Shown: positions 1 to 6,825 of the stretch, piece after piece
Layout of the letters: every line of letters starts with the position of its first letter
Numbering within the stretch: the first letter of the stretch is position 1
From: Holophagaceae bacterium
GTDB lineage: Bacteria > Acidobacteriota > Holophagae > Holophagales > Holophagaceae
Assembly: GCA_003538615.1 (NCBI GenBank)
Contig: DPRT01000045.1
Span: forward strand, 1,660-9,850
DNA: 8,191 nt
Direction: 5' to 3'
Made by a program: the position numbers and the translations under genes
Notes under the pieces: model-generated
The model's input: only the letters and a program-made list of their open reading frames with translations
The model's database searches: none
Told to the model about the DNA's origin: nothing

Positions 1-10
1 CGAGGTTTCG

Positions 11-1147
11 ATGTTGTCACTCCATTCCAAGATCCGCGACCCGCGCCTGCTGCCCCTGGCGGACAAGGTGCTGCGCGGGGAGCGCCTGGGCTTTGACGAT
101 GGCCTGCTGCTATACGAAAGCGCCGACCTCACGGGCATCGGCGCCATGGCCCACCATGTGCGGCTCCAGAAGAACGGCCGGGCCGCCTACTACGTGATGA
201 GCCGTCGGCTGTCCTACACCAACGTCTGCTACACCCACTGCCAGTTCTGCGCCTTCCAGGCCAAGCCCGGCGATCCCCGGGCCTACGCCCTTTCGGCCGA
301 ACAGATCATCGCGGAGCTGGAGAAGCCCGAGAACGCGGGTGTCCGCGAACTGCACATGACCTCGGGCCACAACCCGAAGCTGAAGATCGACTACTTCGAG
401 GACCTGTTCACGAAGATCAAGACCCGCTTCCCGTCCATCCACCTCAAGGTCTTCACCATGATCGAGATGGACTACTACGCCCGCATCTCGGGCCTCAGCA
501 CCGACGCCTTCCTGGACCGCTGCATGGCCGCGGGCCTGGAGAGCTGCCCCGGCGGCGGCGCGGAGATCTTCGACGAGGAGCTCCGCGAGCAGATCTGCAT
601 CGGCAAGAAGGACGCCCAGGTCTGGCTGGACACGGCCGAGCTCTGCCACCGCAAAGGGCTGCCCACCAACTGCACCATGCTCTACGGCCACATCGAGGAG
701 GCGAAGCACCGGGTGGACCACCTGCTGCGGCTGCGCGATCTGCAGGACCGCTCCCAGGCCGCGGGCTACCAGGGGTTCCTGGCCTTCATCCCCCTCGCCT
801 ACCAGAACGAGGACAACGAGCTGAGCGCCACCCACGTCATCCACGAGACCACGGGAACGCAGGATCTGCGGGAGATCGCCGTGGCCCGTCTGCTGCTCGA
901 CAACATCCCGCACATCAAGGCCTACTGGGTGATGATCTCGCCGGGCCTGGCCCAGGCGGGCCTGAGCTACGGGGCGGACGATGTGGATGGCACCGTCATC
1001 GCCGAGGAGATCGCCCACGACGCCGGGGCCAAGACCCCCCAGGGCCTCCGCCGCGACGAGCTGATCCGCCTCATCGAGGAGGCCGGCTTCGAGGCGCTGG
1101 AGCGGGACAACCTCTACAACGTCTACCCCACGGTGCAGGCGGGCTGA
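11..1147 (+). CDS. mqnE: Aminodeoxyfutalosine synthase (radical SAM, MqnE)
   Basis: A 378-residue radical SAM enzyme of the futalosine route to menaquinone. The family joins the SAM-derived 5'-deoxyadenosyl group to 3-[(1-carboxyvinyl)oxy]benzoate, giving 6-amino-6-deoxyfutalosine. The Fe-S cluster motif CxxxCxxC is visible as C73, C77 and C80 in CYTHCQFCAF. PGGGAEIF at 180-187 and YGHIEE near 225 follow in the expected order. The C-terminal block (DNIPHIKAYWVM, then GADDVDGTV and TPQGL) is typical of MqnE and argues against its paralogue MqnC, which has PGGGAEIL and a different end. Length is normal for the family. The start is supported by GAGG at 2-5, five bases before ATG. No other mqn gene is in the window, and the downstream neighbour is convergent. 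One oddity is TSGHNP (117-122), where I recall a GG-x-HP type motif in most homologues. Confidence 0.93.
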   Translation: MLSLHSKIRDPRLLPLADKVLRGERLGFDDGLLLYESADLTGIGAMAHHVRLQKNGRAAYYVMSRRLSYTNVCYTHCQFCAFQAKPGDPRAYALSAEQIIAELEKPENAGVRELHMTSGHNPKLKIDYFEDLFTKIKTRFPSIHLKVFTMIEMDYYARISGLSTDAFLDRCMAAGLESCPGGGAEIFDEELREQICIGKKDAQVWLDTAELCHRKGLPTNCTMLYGHIEEAKHRVDHLLRLRDLQDRSQAAGYQGFLAFIPLAYQNEDNELSATHVIHETTGTQDLREIAVARLLLDNIPHIKAYWVMISPGLAQAGLSYGADDVDGTVIAEEIAHDAGAKTPQGLRRDELIRLIEEAGFEALERDNLYNVYPTVQAG

Positions 1148-1160
1148 AGCCGTTCAGTCC
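1141..1160. terminator. Hairpin across the mqnE / PLD-gene stop codons
   Basis: The bases GGGCTGAA (1141-1148) and TTCAGTCC (1153-1160) can pair around a four-base GCCG loop. The stem is eight pairs including one G-U in mqnE-sense RNA; in the other sense one pair becomes an A-C mismatch. It covers the TGA of mqnE and the TGA of the convergent gene. There is no T tract, so it is not a standard intrinsic terminator. It may act as a bidirectional terminator or 3'-end stabiliser, which is inferred from position only. Confidence 0.35.
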
Positions 1161-2320
1161 ACCTTCCGCTTCCCGTAGGCCTTCACCGGATCCAGCGCGA
1201 AGGCGTAGCGGCTGGCCCACAGGCGGTCGTGGATGCGGGCGGTCTGGGCGGCCATGGGCGAATCGCGGAAGATCAGCTCGATGTTGCGGGAATCGGTGAA
1301 GTAGCTCTCCTCCCAGTTGCTGGTGCCCAGGGCCAGGTGGGTCTCATCCACCACCAGGTACTTGCTGTGGATGACACGGGCATAGGGGATGTGGCCTTCC
1401 TTGGCCTCGGGGATGGAGACCACCTTCACCTCCAGGCTGGGGATCAGCGCCAGGGCCTTCAGGTGCGGCAGGGCCCGGCCCCCCAGCACCCAGTCCGACA
1501 CCAGCAGGCGCACCTTCACCCCCCGCACGGCGGCAGCCCGGAGGGCATTGTCCAGCGTGGGCCAATAGCGGTCCTGGCCCGCCAGCGGCGAATAGGTCAG
1601 CAGCTGCACACGGACCGAATGCTTCGCCTGGCCGATGAGTTCCACCAGGGCCTCGATGGCGGGCCGGATGTCCCTGGGGGTGAGGAAGGGCGGGCTGGCC
1701 ACCAGCTCCACCTCCGGGCGGAGGACGGGGGTGGTCCGCCCCGGAAGGACCGGCAGCTTCCCGCTCCCGGCGAAGATCCAGTCGATCGTGAACAGCTCCG
1801 CCAGACGGGCGACGATGCCAGCCTCGCTGGTGCGCACGCCCAGCTCGTGGATGTGCTCCAGGGCCCGCCAGTCGAAATTCTGGCTGCCCAGGAAGGCCTC
1901 CTTGCCATCCACCACGAAGTACTTCGCATGAAGGATGCCCCGGGAGACCCCAGCCAGATCGAAGCTGCGCACTTCGGCGCCGGGAATGCGGCGGATCCGG
2001 GCCACCGAGGCCGGGTCCTGATCCAGCATCTTCGAGGACAGGAGGAAGCGGACCTTCACACCCCGGGCCCCCGCCTTCTCCAGCTCCGCCAGCACCGGCT
2101 CCAGGGCGCTGCCCGGGCGGCTGGTGACATAGAATTCCGCGGCATCCACGCTGGCCTTCGCCCCACGGATCATCTCCACCCACACCTCCTTGGCGAAGGG
2201 GAGCGCGGGATCCGCCAGGTCCGTCTCCACCGGGACGGACTGGACCAGGCGCGTGGGCACGGGCTGGGCCCCGAGAGCAAGGCAGGCGGCAAGGGACAGC
2301 AGCAGGGCACGGGTGGTCAT
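1154..2320 (-). CDS. Exported phospholipase D family protein with two HKD motifs
   Basis: A 388-residue protein with two PLD-like half-domains. Each has a complete HxKx4D motif followed by the G-S/T-x-N element: H131, K133, D138 with GSQN (145-148), and H318, K320, D325 with GTSN (332-335). In this superfamily the two histidines form one active site that acts on phosphodiester bonds. Substrates range from phospholipids and cardiolipin precursors to nucleic acids, and the sequence does not decide between them. The N-terminus MTTRALLLSLAACLALGA is an export signal: LAAC at 10-13 could be a lipobox with C13 lipidated, or cleavage could follow A18. The start at 2320 is preferred because GGAG lies seven bases upstream and the signal peptide begins there. 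The same frame stays open to 2443, but that extension overlaps the divergent fau gene and encodes a non-signal-like segment. It converges with mqnE, leaving six bases between the stop codons. Confidence 0.85.
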   Translation of the reverse strand: MTTRALLLSLAACLALGAQPVPTRLVQSVPVETDLADPALPFAKEVWVEMIRGAKASVDAAEFYVTSRPGSALEPVLAELEKAGARGVKVRFLLSSKMLDQDPASVARIRRIPGAEVRSFDLAGVSRGILHAKYFVVDGKEAFLGSQNFDWRALEHIHELGVRTSEAGIVARLAELFTIDWIFAGSGKLPVLPGRTTPVLRPEVELVASPPFLTPRDIRPAIEALVELIGQAKHSVRVQLLTYSPLAGQDRYWPTLDNALRAAAVRGVKVRLLVSDWVLGGRALPHLKALALIPSLEVKVVSIPEAKEGHIPYARVIHSKYLVVDETHLALGTSNWEESYFTDSRNIELIFRDSPMAAQTARIHDRLWASRYAFALDPVKAYGKRKVD

Positions 2321-2385
2321 GGCGTCACTCCACGCTCGAGGATACTCCGTTGACGGGGGCCCTCCGCCCCTGCTGATCTGGTGGC
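2321..2385. promoter_or_regulatory. Divergent promoter region between PLD-family gene and fau
   Basis: These 65 bases must hold the start signals of both divergent genes unless promoters lie inside coding sequence. Toward fau, TTGACG (2350-2355) matches five of six -35 consensus bases, but the downstream hexamer TGATCT (2374-2379, 18-base spacer) is a poor -10. Toward the PLD-family gene, TATCCT (minus strand, 2344-2339) is a fair -10 with no clear -35, and GGAG (minus strand, 2331-2328) is the ribosome site. The sigma factor preferences of the host are unknown, so these boxes are tentative. Confidence 0.3.
2354..2372. other. Small GC hairpin upstream of fau
   Basis: CGGGGGC (2354-2360) and GCCCCTG (2366-2372) can pair over a CCTCC loop, seven pairs with one G-U in plus-strand RNA. 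It lies between the proposed -35 box and the fau start. It could be an operator-like dyad or chance in GC-rich DNA; nothing else supports a function. Confidence 0.2.
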
Positions 2386-2943
2386 ATGGAGACCAAGGCC
2401 GAGTTCCGCGCCCACCTGAAGGCCCGCCGGGAAGCGCTGCCACCGGACGCCCGCGCAGCCTGGTCCGCAGCCATCACGGCCCATCTCGACCGCCTCTGCC
2501 GGGACCGCCGCATCACGCGCATCGGCGCCTTCTGGCCCTTCGGGGCGGAGATCGACCTGCGGCCGGCGGTATCCGCCCACCCGGACTGGCTCTGGTTCTT
2601 CCCGCGGGTGGCCTCCACCCAGCCGCCCCGGCTGGCCTGGGGCACGGAACCCCTGGAGAAGGGGCACTGGGGCCTGCTGGAGCCCGCCTTGGCCCAGCAC
2701 TTCCTCCCGCCGGTGCAGCTGCTGCTGGTGCCGGGCCTGGCCTTCGACGACGAGGGCTACCGCATCGGCTATGGCCGCGGCTTCTACGACGCCCTGCTGG
2801 CGAAACTCCCCGAGGAGGTGCTCACCGTGGGCGTGGGCTTCGAGGCCCAGATGCACCTGCCCGTGCCCGTGGAGCCCCACGATTGGCCTGTCCAGGGCCT
2901 GCTCAGCGAGTGGGGGCTGCGCATGCGGAAGGCCGGGGACTGA
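2386..2943 (+). CDS. fau: 5-formyltetrahydrofolate cyclo-ligase
   Basis: A 185-residue cytoplasmic enzyme of folate metabolism, also called methenyltetrahydrofolate synthetase (YgfA family). It converts 5-formyl-THF to 5,10-methenyl-THF with ATP, returning a storage or inhibitory folate to the active pool. The N-terminus (KAEFRAHLKARREAL) has the usual basic helix of the family. The signature GYRIGYGRGFYD occupies 124-135, preceded by PGLAFDDE. VEPHDWPV follows at 162-169, matching the usual C-terminal motif. Length is typical. The ATG at 2386 fits the family N-terminus, but the ribosome site is weak: GGTGG sits just ahead and no GGAGG is visible. The stop codon is one base from that of the convergent FHA-GAF gene. 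No 6S RNA gene, a frequent partner of this gene in proteobacteria, is seen beside it. Confidence 0.92.
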   Translation: METKAEFRAHLKARREALPPDARAAWSAAITAHLDRLCRDRRITRIGAFWPFGAEIDLRPAVSAHPDWLWFFPRVASTQPPRLAWGTEPLEKGHWGLLEPALAQHFLPPVQLLLVPGLAFDDEGYRIGYGRGFYDALLAKLPEEVLTVGVGFEAQMHLPVPVEPHDWPVQGLLSEWGLRMRKAGD

Positions 2944-2955
2944 ACTACCCCAGCT
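2931..2955. terminator. Hairpin across the fau / FHA-GAF gene stop codons
   Basis: GGGG (2935-2938) pairs with CCCC (2948-2951) around a nine-base loop that contains both stop codons. After one C-A mismatch the stem continues with C2933-G2953, G2932-C2954 and a G2931-T2955 wobble. There is no T tract. With one base between the stops, any termination signal here must lie inside coding sequence, so this is a candidate bidirectional structure only. Confidence 0.3.
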
Positions 2956-5050
2956 TCAGGATGCTCGATCCGTCCGCGTAGTCCTCCGTGGGCGTTTCCC
3001 GCATCCTCTGCAGCACCTGCACCAGGGCGCGGATGCGATCCACCATGTCGCCGATCTTGGCCAGCTTGACCTCCTCGGGATACTTCCGCTGGAGCATCTC
3101 CACCTGCATGGAGATGATCGCCAGCGGGTTGTTGATTTCGTGCTTGAGGGTGCCCGCCATCTGCCGGAAGGATTCCAGCCGTTCAGTGGCCAGGGCCCGC
3201 TGCTGGAGTTCCGTATGGCCCCGCAGCACCTGGAGCCGGTGGTAGAGGGCCTCCCAGCGGAAGCCCTCCGCCAGCCAGTCCGTGGCACCGGCCTCGATGA
3301 GCCTCGGGGTGTCGTCCTCCGAGCAGCGCACCACCAGGATCGGGGTGGTGGCGAAGGAGGGGTGGTGGCGGTAGGCGCGGATGGTGGCCTCCAGGTCCCC
3401 GGTGCCCTTGGCGTCGATCACCAGGAATCGGTACTTGGGCAGCGGCGGCGGCGGCGGCTGGATTTCCAGAGGCTGCAGCAGCAGATCTCCCGCCTCGGCC
3501 ACGGTCTGGAAGAGGCCCAGCAGGCCCAGCTCCTCGCTGACCAGCCCCAGCAGGGGCCGGCTCGGCTCCTCGGGCATGGCATCCGGACCTTCGGGCAGGA
3601 ACACGTCGAGGGCCTGATCCACCCACCGCCACCGGATCCCCGCATCCTGCAGCACCCGCTGCGTCCAGGCATCGGGAATCGGGGCATGCAGTCCCTGGGG
3701 AAGGCTCAGGCGGAGGATGTGGAAGCCCCGCTCCTGGTCCCACCGGGCGGCCACCTCCATGCCCGAGGTCAGCTGCATGAGCATGGGCTCGACCAGGCCC
3801 GCCAGCGCCGGAAGCACCGGCCCCCCCGGCCACCACACCGATCCCTGGGGAGCCTCGCCCAGGCGGAGCCACACCCGGCGCAGCGCCAGCAGGGTCTCCC
3901 AGCGCTTGCCCAGATCCTCCTGAAGGGAGGCGATGAGCAGAGGGTGGCCGGCGGCCTGGGCCTGCTCCAGGCGGCCCTCCAGCCCTCCCTGCTCCAGCAT
4001 GGCTGACAGCAACTCCATCTGGGAGCGGATGGCATCGCCTGCGGCGCCGGGAAGTTCCTCGCTCCAGCTCTGGATCCGCCGGAGCGGCACGGCCAGGGCC
4101 GCGAGCAGCTCGCCGTGCCGGTCGGTCTCCCGCTGCCACTCGTTCCGCAGGCGGAGCAGTTCGCCCTGCTGCTCGGCCTGGCCGAGGGCCCGGCGCTGGA
4201 GCATGGCCTGGCGCAGGGCCAGGGAGCCCTGGCGCACGAAGGCCTGGAAGATGGCCAGGTCGAAGCGGGTGAAGGGCCTTCCTTCGGATTCACGGTCCAG
4301 GTACAGGGCACCCTGGACGCCGCTTTCATCGATCATCGGGGCGCACATGAGCGAGCCGCGGTGGAGTTCCACCAGGCTCATGCCGCCGAACCGGGGATCC
4401 GCCAGGGGCCGGTTGGAAAGGACCGCCGTACGCTCCCGCTCCACATAGTCGAGCACGGACCGCGACAGCCCGATGCCCTCCTGCACCTCCCCCACCCGGT
4501 GGACGGTGCGCCAGCCGCCCTCCCTCTGGCGCATCACCAGGAAGCCCCGGTCCCCGCCCAGCAGGTGCAGGGATTCGTCCAGGAGGCTTCTCACCTGCGT
4601 ATCCGAATCCACGTGCCGCAGGAGCTTCTCCGTGGAGTGGTAGAGCAGTTCCACGCCACGGATGAACACCATGGCCTGGGCCGGCTCGGGCCGGACCTCC
4701 TGGAAAAGATCCCCCACCCGTTCCGCGAAGGTGACGCCATCCAGGCCCGGAAAGCCCTCCGTGAAGGACAGGTGCCAGCCGCCCAGTGCCAGTTCGTCCC
4801 CGTCCCGCAGGGCGCTGCCGTGGGGATGGTTCAGGGGGAGCCCGTTCAGGGTGGTGCCGTTGGCGGAATCCAGGTCCCTGACCCACCAGCCGTCCCCGTT
4901 CCGGGTGATCGCGGCATGGATCCGGGACAGGGTGCCCAGGGCCGGCTGCGCCAGGGCGCAGGACACGGGATCGCGGCCCAGCACGCAGGGATCCTCCACC
5001 ACCGCATGCCGGAACGGCTGCGTCCCCTCCAGCCAGGACAGGTAGGGCAT
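2945..5050 (-). CDS. FHA-GAF signalling protein ending in a histidine phosphoacceptor domain without ATPase domain
   Basis: A 701-residue soluble protein with no signal peptide or membrane segment. An FHA domain (about 22-92) shows GR at 25-26, SRIH at 42-45 and SANGTTLNG at 62-70, the residues that bind phosphothreonine peptides. A GAF-like domain follows (about 135-285), then a charged helical linker. Residues 305-487 resemble a worn kinase core. Residues 500-611 resemble a receiver domain: D546 sits at the phosphoacceptor place, but the usual acidic pair, Thr/Ser and Lys appear as S-E, R575 and E595. The C-terminus (about 622-685) is a HisKA-type two-helix segment with intact HEINNPL, H637, and the protein ends soon after. 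No N, G1 or G2 box follows, and fau occupies the next DNA on the opposite strand, so truncation by frameshift is unlikely. The start at 5050 has GGAGG four bases upstream. It lies 47 bases downstream of yhbY on the same strand, a probable operon. The domain limits are read by eye. Confidence 0.82.
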   Translation of the reverse strand: MPYLSWLEGTQPFRHAVVEDPCVLGRDPVSCALAQPALGTLSRIHAAITRNGDGWWVRDLDSANGTTLNGLPLNHPHGSALRDGDELALGGWHLSFTEGFPGLDGVTFAERVGDLFQEVRPEPAQAMVFIRGVELLYHSTEKLLRHVDSDTQVRSLLDESLHLLGGDRGFLVMRQREGGWRTVHRVGEVQEGIGLSRSVLDYVERERTAVLSNRPLADPRFGGMSLVELHRGSLMCAPMIDESGVQGALYLDRESEGRPFTRFDLAIFQAFVRQGSLALRQAMLQRRALGQAEQQGELLRLRNEWQRETDRHGELLAALAVPLRRIQSWSEELPGAAGDAIRSQMELLSAMLEQGGLEGRLEQAQAAGHPLLIASLQEDLGKRWETLLALRRVWLRLGEAPQGSVWWPGGPVLPALAGLVEPMLMQLTSGMEVAARWDQERGFHILRLSLPQGLHAPIPDAWTQRVLQDAGIRWRWVDQALDVFLPEGPDAMPEEPSRPLLGLVSEELGLLGLFQTVAEAGDLLLQPLEIQPPPPPLPKYRFLVIDAKGTGDLEATIRAYRHHPSFATTPILVVRCSEDDTPRLIEAGATDWLAEGFRWEALYHRLQVLRGHTELQQRALATERLESFRQMAGTLKHEINNPLAIISMQVEMLQRKYPEEVKLAKIGDMVDRIRALVQVLQRMRETPTEDYADGSSILKLG
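3443..3457 (-). repeat. Five-fold CCG codon repeat encoding a proline run
   Basis: Five identical CCG codons encode P532-P536 of the FHA-GAF protein, in QPPPPPLP. The run sits where a receiver domain would have its second helix, just before the strand ending in D546. Slippage would change linker length without breaking the frame. Confidence 0.8.
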
Positions 5051-5097
5051 CGGACCTCCACCCTCACCTATTCGGGAGGAGCCGGCCCAGCCCTGAA

Positions 5098-5397
5098 TTA
5101 GGACGGCAACGGATACCGCGTGTCGTGGGTGCGGCTGGACCGGAAGAAGAGCATGGTGTGGCCGATGGTCCAGACATGCTCCAGGCCGGGCACCGAGGCG
5201 CACAAGGCCTTGGCGGCGGTGTCCTCGTCCTCGAAGCTGTTGGGGTTGATCTTGACCTTCACAAGTTCAAGGCTGTCCACCATCACATCGAGTTCCGCGG
5301 CCTGGGCAGGGGTGACGCCTCCTTTGCCCACGTGCATGACGGGCTTGAGCTTGTGGGCCTGGGCCTTGAGGAACTGGCGCTGTTTCGAGGTGAGCAT
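5098..5397 (-). CDS. yhbY: CRM-domain RNA-binding protein YhbY (ribosome assembly)
   Basis: A 99-residue single-domain CRM (YhbY) protein. The family binds RNA and, in E. coli, associates with pre-50S ribosomal particles. The start (LTSKQRQFLKAQAHKLKPV) and the GKGG loop (24-27, in HVGKGGVTP) are characteristic. ELVKVKI at 44-50 and IGHTMLFFR near 78-86 match the conserved core strands. Length is normal. The start at 5397 has GGAG five bases upstream and fits the family N-terminus. It ends with TAA, and 47 bases separate it from the FHA-GAF gene on the same strand. That short gap holds the latter's GGAGG and no clear terminator. The upstream neighbour, the M64 peptidase gene, is divergent, 45 bases away. 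Confidence 0.92.
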   Translation of the reverse strand: MLTSKQRQFLKAQAHKLKPVMHVGKGGVTPAQAAELDVMVDSLELVKVKINPNSFEDEDTAAKALCASVPGLEHVWTIGHTMLFFRSSRTHDTRYPLPS

Positions 5398-5442
5398 CGG
5401 ATCTCCAGGTGATCAGTTTATCGTGGATGCCGAGGTGTCCCC
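5398..5442. promoter_or_regulatory. Divergent start region between yhbY and the M64 peptidase gene
   Basis: Only 45 bases separate the two start codons. Toward yhbY, TAAACT (minus strand, 5420-5415) is a fair -10 match, with GGAG (minus strand) before the ATG. Toward the peptidase gene, GAGG (5432-5435) is a good ribosome site seven bases from ATG, but no clear promoter is visible. A TGATCA palindrome lies at 5410-5415. Promoters may extend into the coding sequences. Confidence 0.3.
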
Positions 5443-6825
5443 ATGCTTCGTCCTCTGCTGCTTGCCTTCGCCACCCTGGCCTGCCTGGCCGCCCCGCCCC
5501 GCACCCTGCGTGTGGACTACGGCCACACGGGGGACGCCGCGGCCGAGCGCTTCGGGGTGGACCGGGTGGTGCTGGAGCCCCTGCCCTGGCCCGGCGACCC
5601 TGCCAAAGCGGTGGATGCCAGCAACCTGGGGAAGTACTGCTTCGAGGTGGCCGACAAGGCCACGGGCAAGCTGCTCTACTCCCGCGGTTTCGCCAGCATC
5701 TACGGTGAATGGGAAACCACGGACGAGGCCAGGTCCATCAGCCGCACCTTCTCCGAATCCCTGCGCTTCCCCCAGCCGGAAGCGCCCGTGCGCATCCAGG
5801 TGAAGAAACGCGACGCCGTCGACGCCTTCAAGACCCTCTGGACCTTCGACCTCGATCCGAAGGATCCCCTCATCGAGCAGGCTCCCGCCCCTGAGGCCGG
5901 CGGCCTCATCGCCCTCCAGAAGGCCGGGGATTCCGCGGACAAGGTGGACTTCCTCATCCTGGGCGACGGCTACACCGCCGCCGAGCGGGGCAAGTTCGAG
6001 GCCCAGGCCCGCAAGGTCATGGACCTGCTCTTCCAGCAGAGCCCCTTCAAGGAGCGCCGCAGCGCCTTCAATGTCTGGGCCCTCTGCCCGCCCTCGAAGG
6101 AAAGCGGCATCTCCCGGCCCTCCACCGGCGTCCACAAGCGCACGCCCCTGGGCACCACCTACGACGCCTTCGGCAGCGAGCGCTACGTGCTCACCTTCGA
6201 CAACCGGGCCTGGCGCGACATCGCCGCCCAGGCCCCCTACGAGTTCGTGGAGATCCTGGTGAACGCCGAGACCTACGGCGGCGGGGGCATCCACAACCTC
6301 TACAGCACCGCCTCCGCGGGCAACAGCACCATCGGCTACCTCTTCGTCCACGAGTTCGGGCACCACTTCGCGGGCCTCGCAGACGAGTACTACACCTCCG
6401 ATGTGGCCGTGACCAACAGCCCCACGCGCCCCGAGCCCTGGGAACCCAACGCTACGGCGGATCCGCTGAATCCCAAATGGAAGGCCCTGCTGACGCCCGG
6501 CGTACCCCTGCCCACCCCCTGGAAGAAGGCCGAGTTCGAGGCCCACAGCCACGCCTACCAGAAGGAGCGCAAGGCCATCCGCGCCGCCAACCGGCCCGAG
6601 TCCGAGATGGACGCCCTCTTCGCCCGGGAGAAGGTCTTCGAGACGAAGCTCCTGGGCACCGATGCCCACAGCGGGAAGGTCGGCGCCTTCGAGGGCGCCA
6701 ACTACGAGGCCAAGGGCTACTACCGCAGCCAGGAGGACTGCCTCATGTTCACCCGGAACGATGCGGGCTTCTGCGTTGCCTGCAGAACCGCCATCGAGAA
6801 GGTGATCCGGCAGTACGCGAAGTAG
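5443..6825 (+). CDS. Secreted M64 family zinc metallopeptidase
   Basis: A 460-residue exported peptidase of MEROPS family M64, the family named for a Clostridium ramosum IgA protease. Most members have unknown substrates, so IgA cleavage should not be assumed. The first 17 residues (MLRPLLLAFATLACLAA) form a signal peptide. The next ~125 residues match the position of the M64 N-terminal domain. The catalytic part starts near 165 with KVDFLILGDGYTAAE. The zinc motif is HEFGHHFAGLADEYY at 303-317: H303 and H307 are ligands, E304 the catalytic base, and D314 the likely third ligand. Further family marks are VGAFEGANYEAKGYYR (413-428) and the cysteine cluster C433, C444 and C447 near the C-terminus. 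GAGG seven bases before ATG supports the start. It converges with the histidine kinase gene, 13 bases between stops. I see no dedicated inhibitor or secretion gene beside it. Confidence 0.88.
   Translation: MLRPLLLAFATLACLAAPPRTLRVDYGHTGDAAAERFGVDRVVLEPLPWPGDPAKAVDASNLGKYCFEVADKATGKLLYSRGFASIYGEWETTDEARSISRTFSESLRFPQPEAPVRIQVKKRDAVDAFKTLWTFDLDPKDPLIEQAPAPEAGGLIALQKAGDSADKVDFLILGDGYTAAERGKFEAQARKVMDLLFQQSPFKERRSAFNVWALCPPSKESGISRPSTGVHKRTPLGTTYDAFGSERYVLTFDNRAWRDIAAQAPYEFVEILVNAETYGGGGIHNLYSTASAGNSTIGYLFVHEFGHHFAGLADEYYTSDVAVTNSPTRPEPWEPNATADPLNPKWKALLTPGVPLPTPWKKAEFEAHSHAYQKERKAIRAANRPESEMDALFAREKVFETKLLGTDAHSGKVGAFEGANYEAKGYYRSQEDCLMFTRNDAGFCVACRTAIEKVIRQYAK

Noticed and set aside
110..1018. 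Open frame on the minus strand inside mqnE
   Set aside because: No recognisable domain, and it is fully covered by a well-conserved radical SAM gene.
1229..2353. Long open frame on the plus strand opposite the PLD-family gene
   Set aside because: It is low-complexity and rich in His, Gly, Gln and Arg, as expected for the antisense of a GC-rich gene. The minus strand encodes two intact HKD motifs.
2321..2443. Upstream extension of the PLD-family protein
   Set aside because: It would overlap the start of the divergent fau gene and place a non-signal segment ahead of a clear signal peptide. The ATG at 2320 has its own ribosome site.
2386..2944. A missing HATPase domain of the FHA-GAF protein lying downstream in another frame
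   Set aside because: The minus-strand frames here show no N, G1 or G2 box, and the region is accounted for by fau on the plus strand.
5051..5203. Upstream extension of the FHA-GAF protein into yhbY
   Set aside because: The added residues are not conserved-looking and overlap yhbY. The ATG at 5050 has GGAGG at proper spacing and begins just before the FHA domain.
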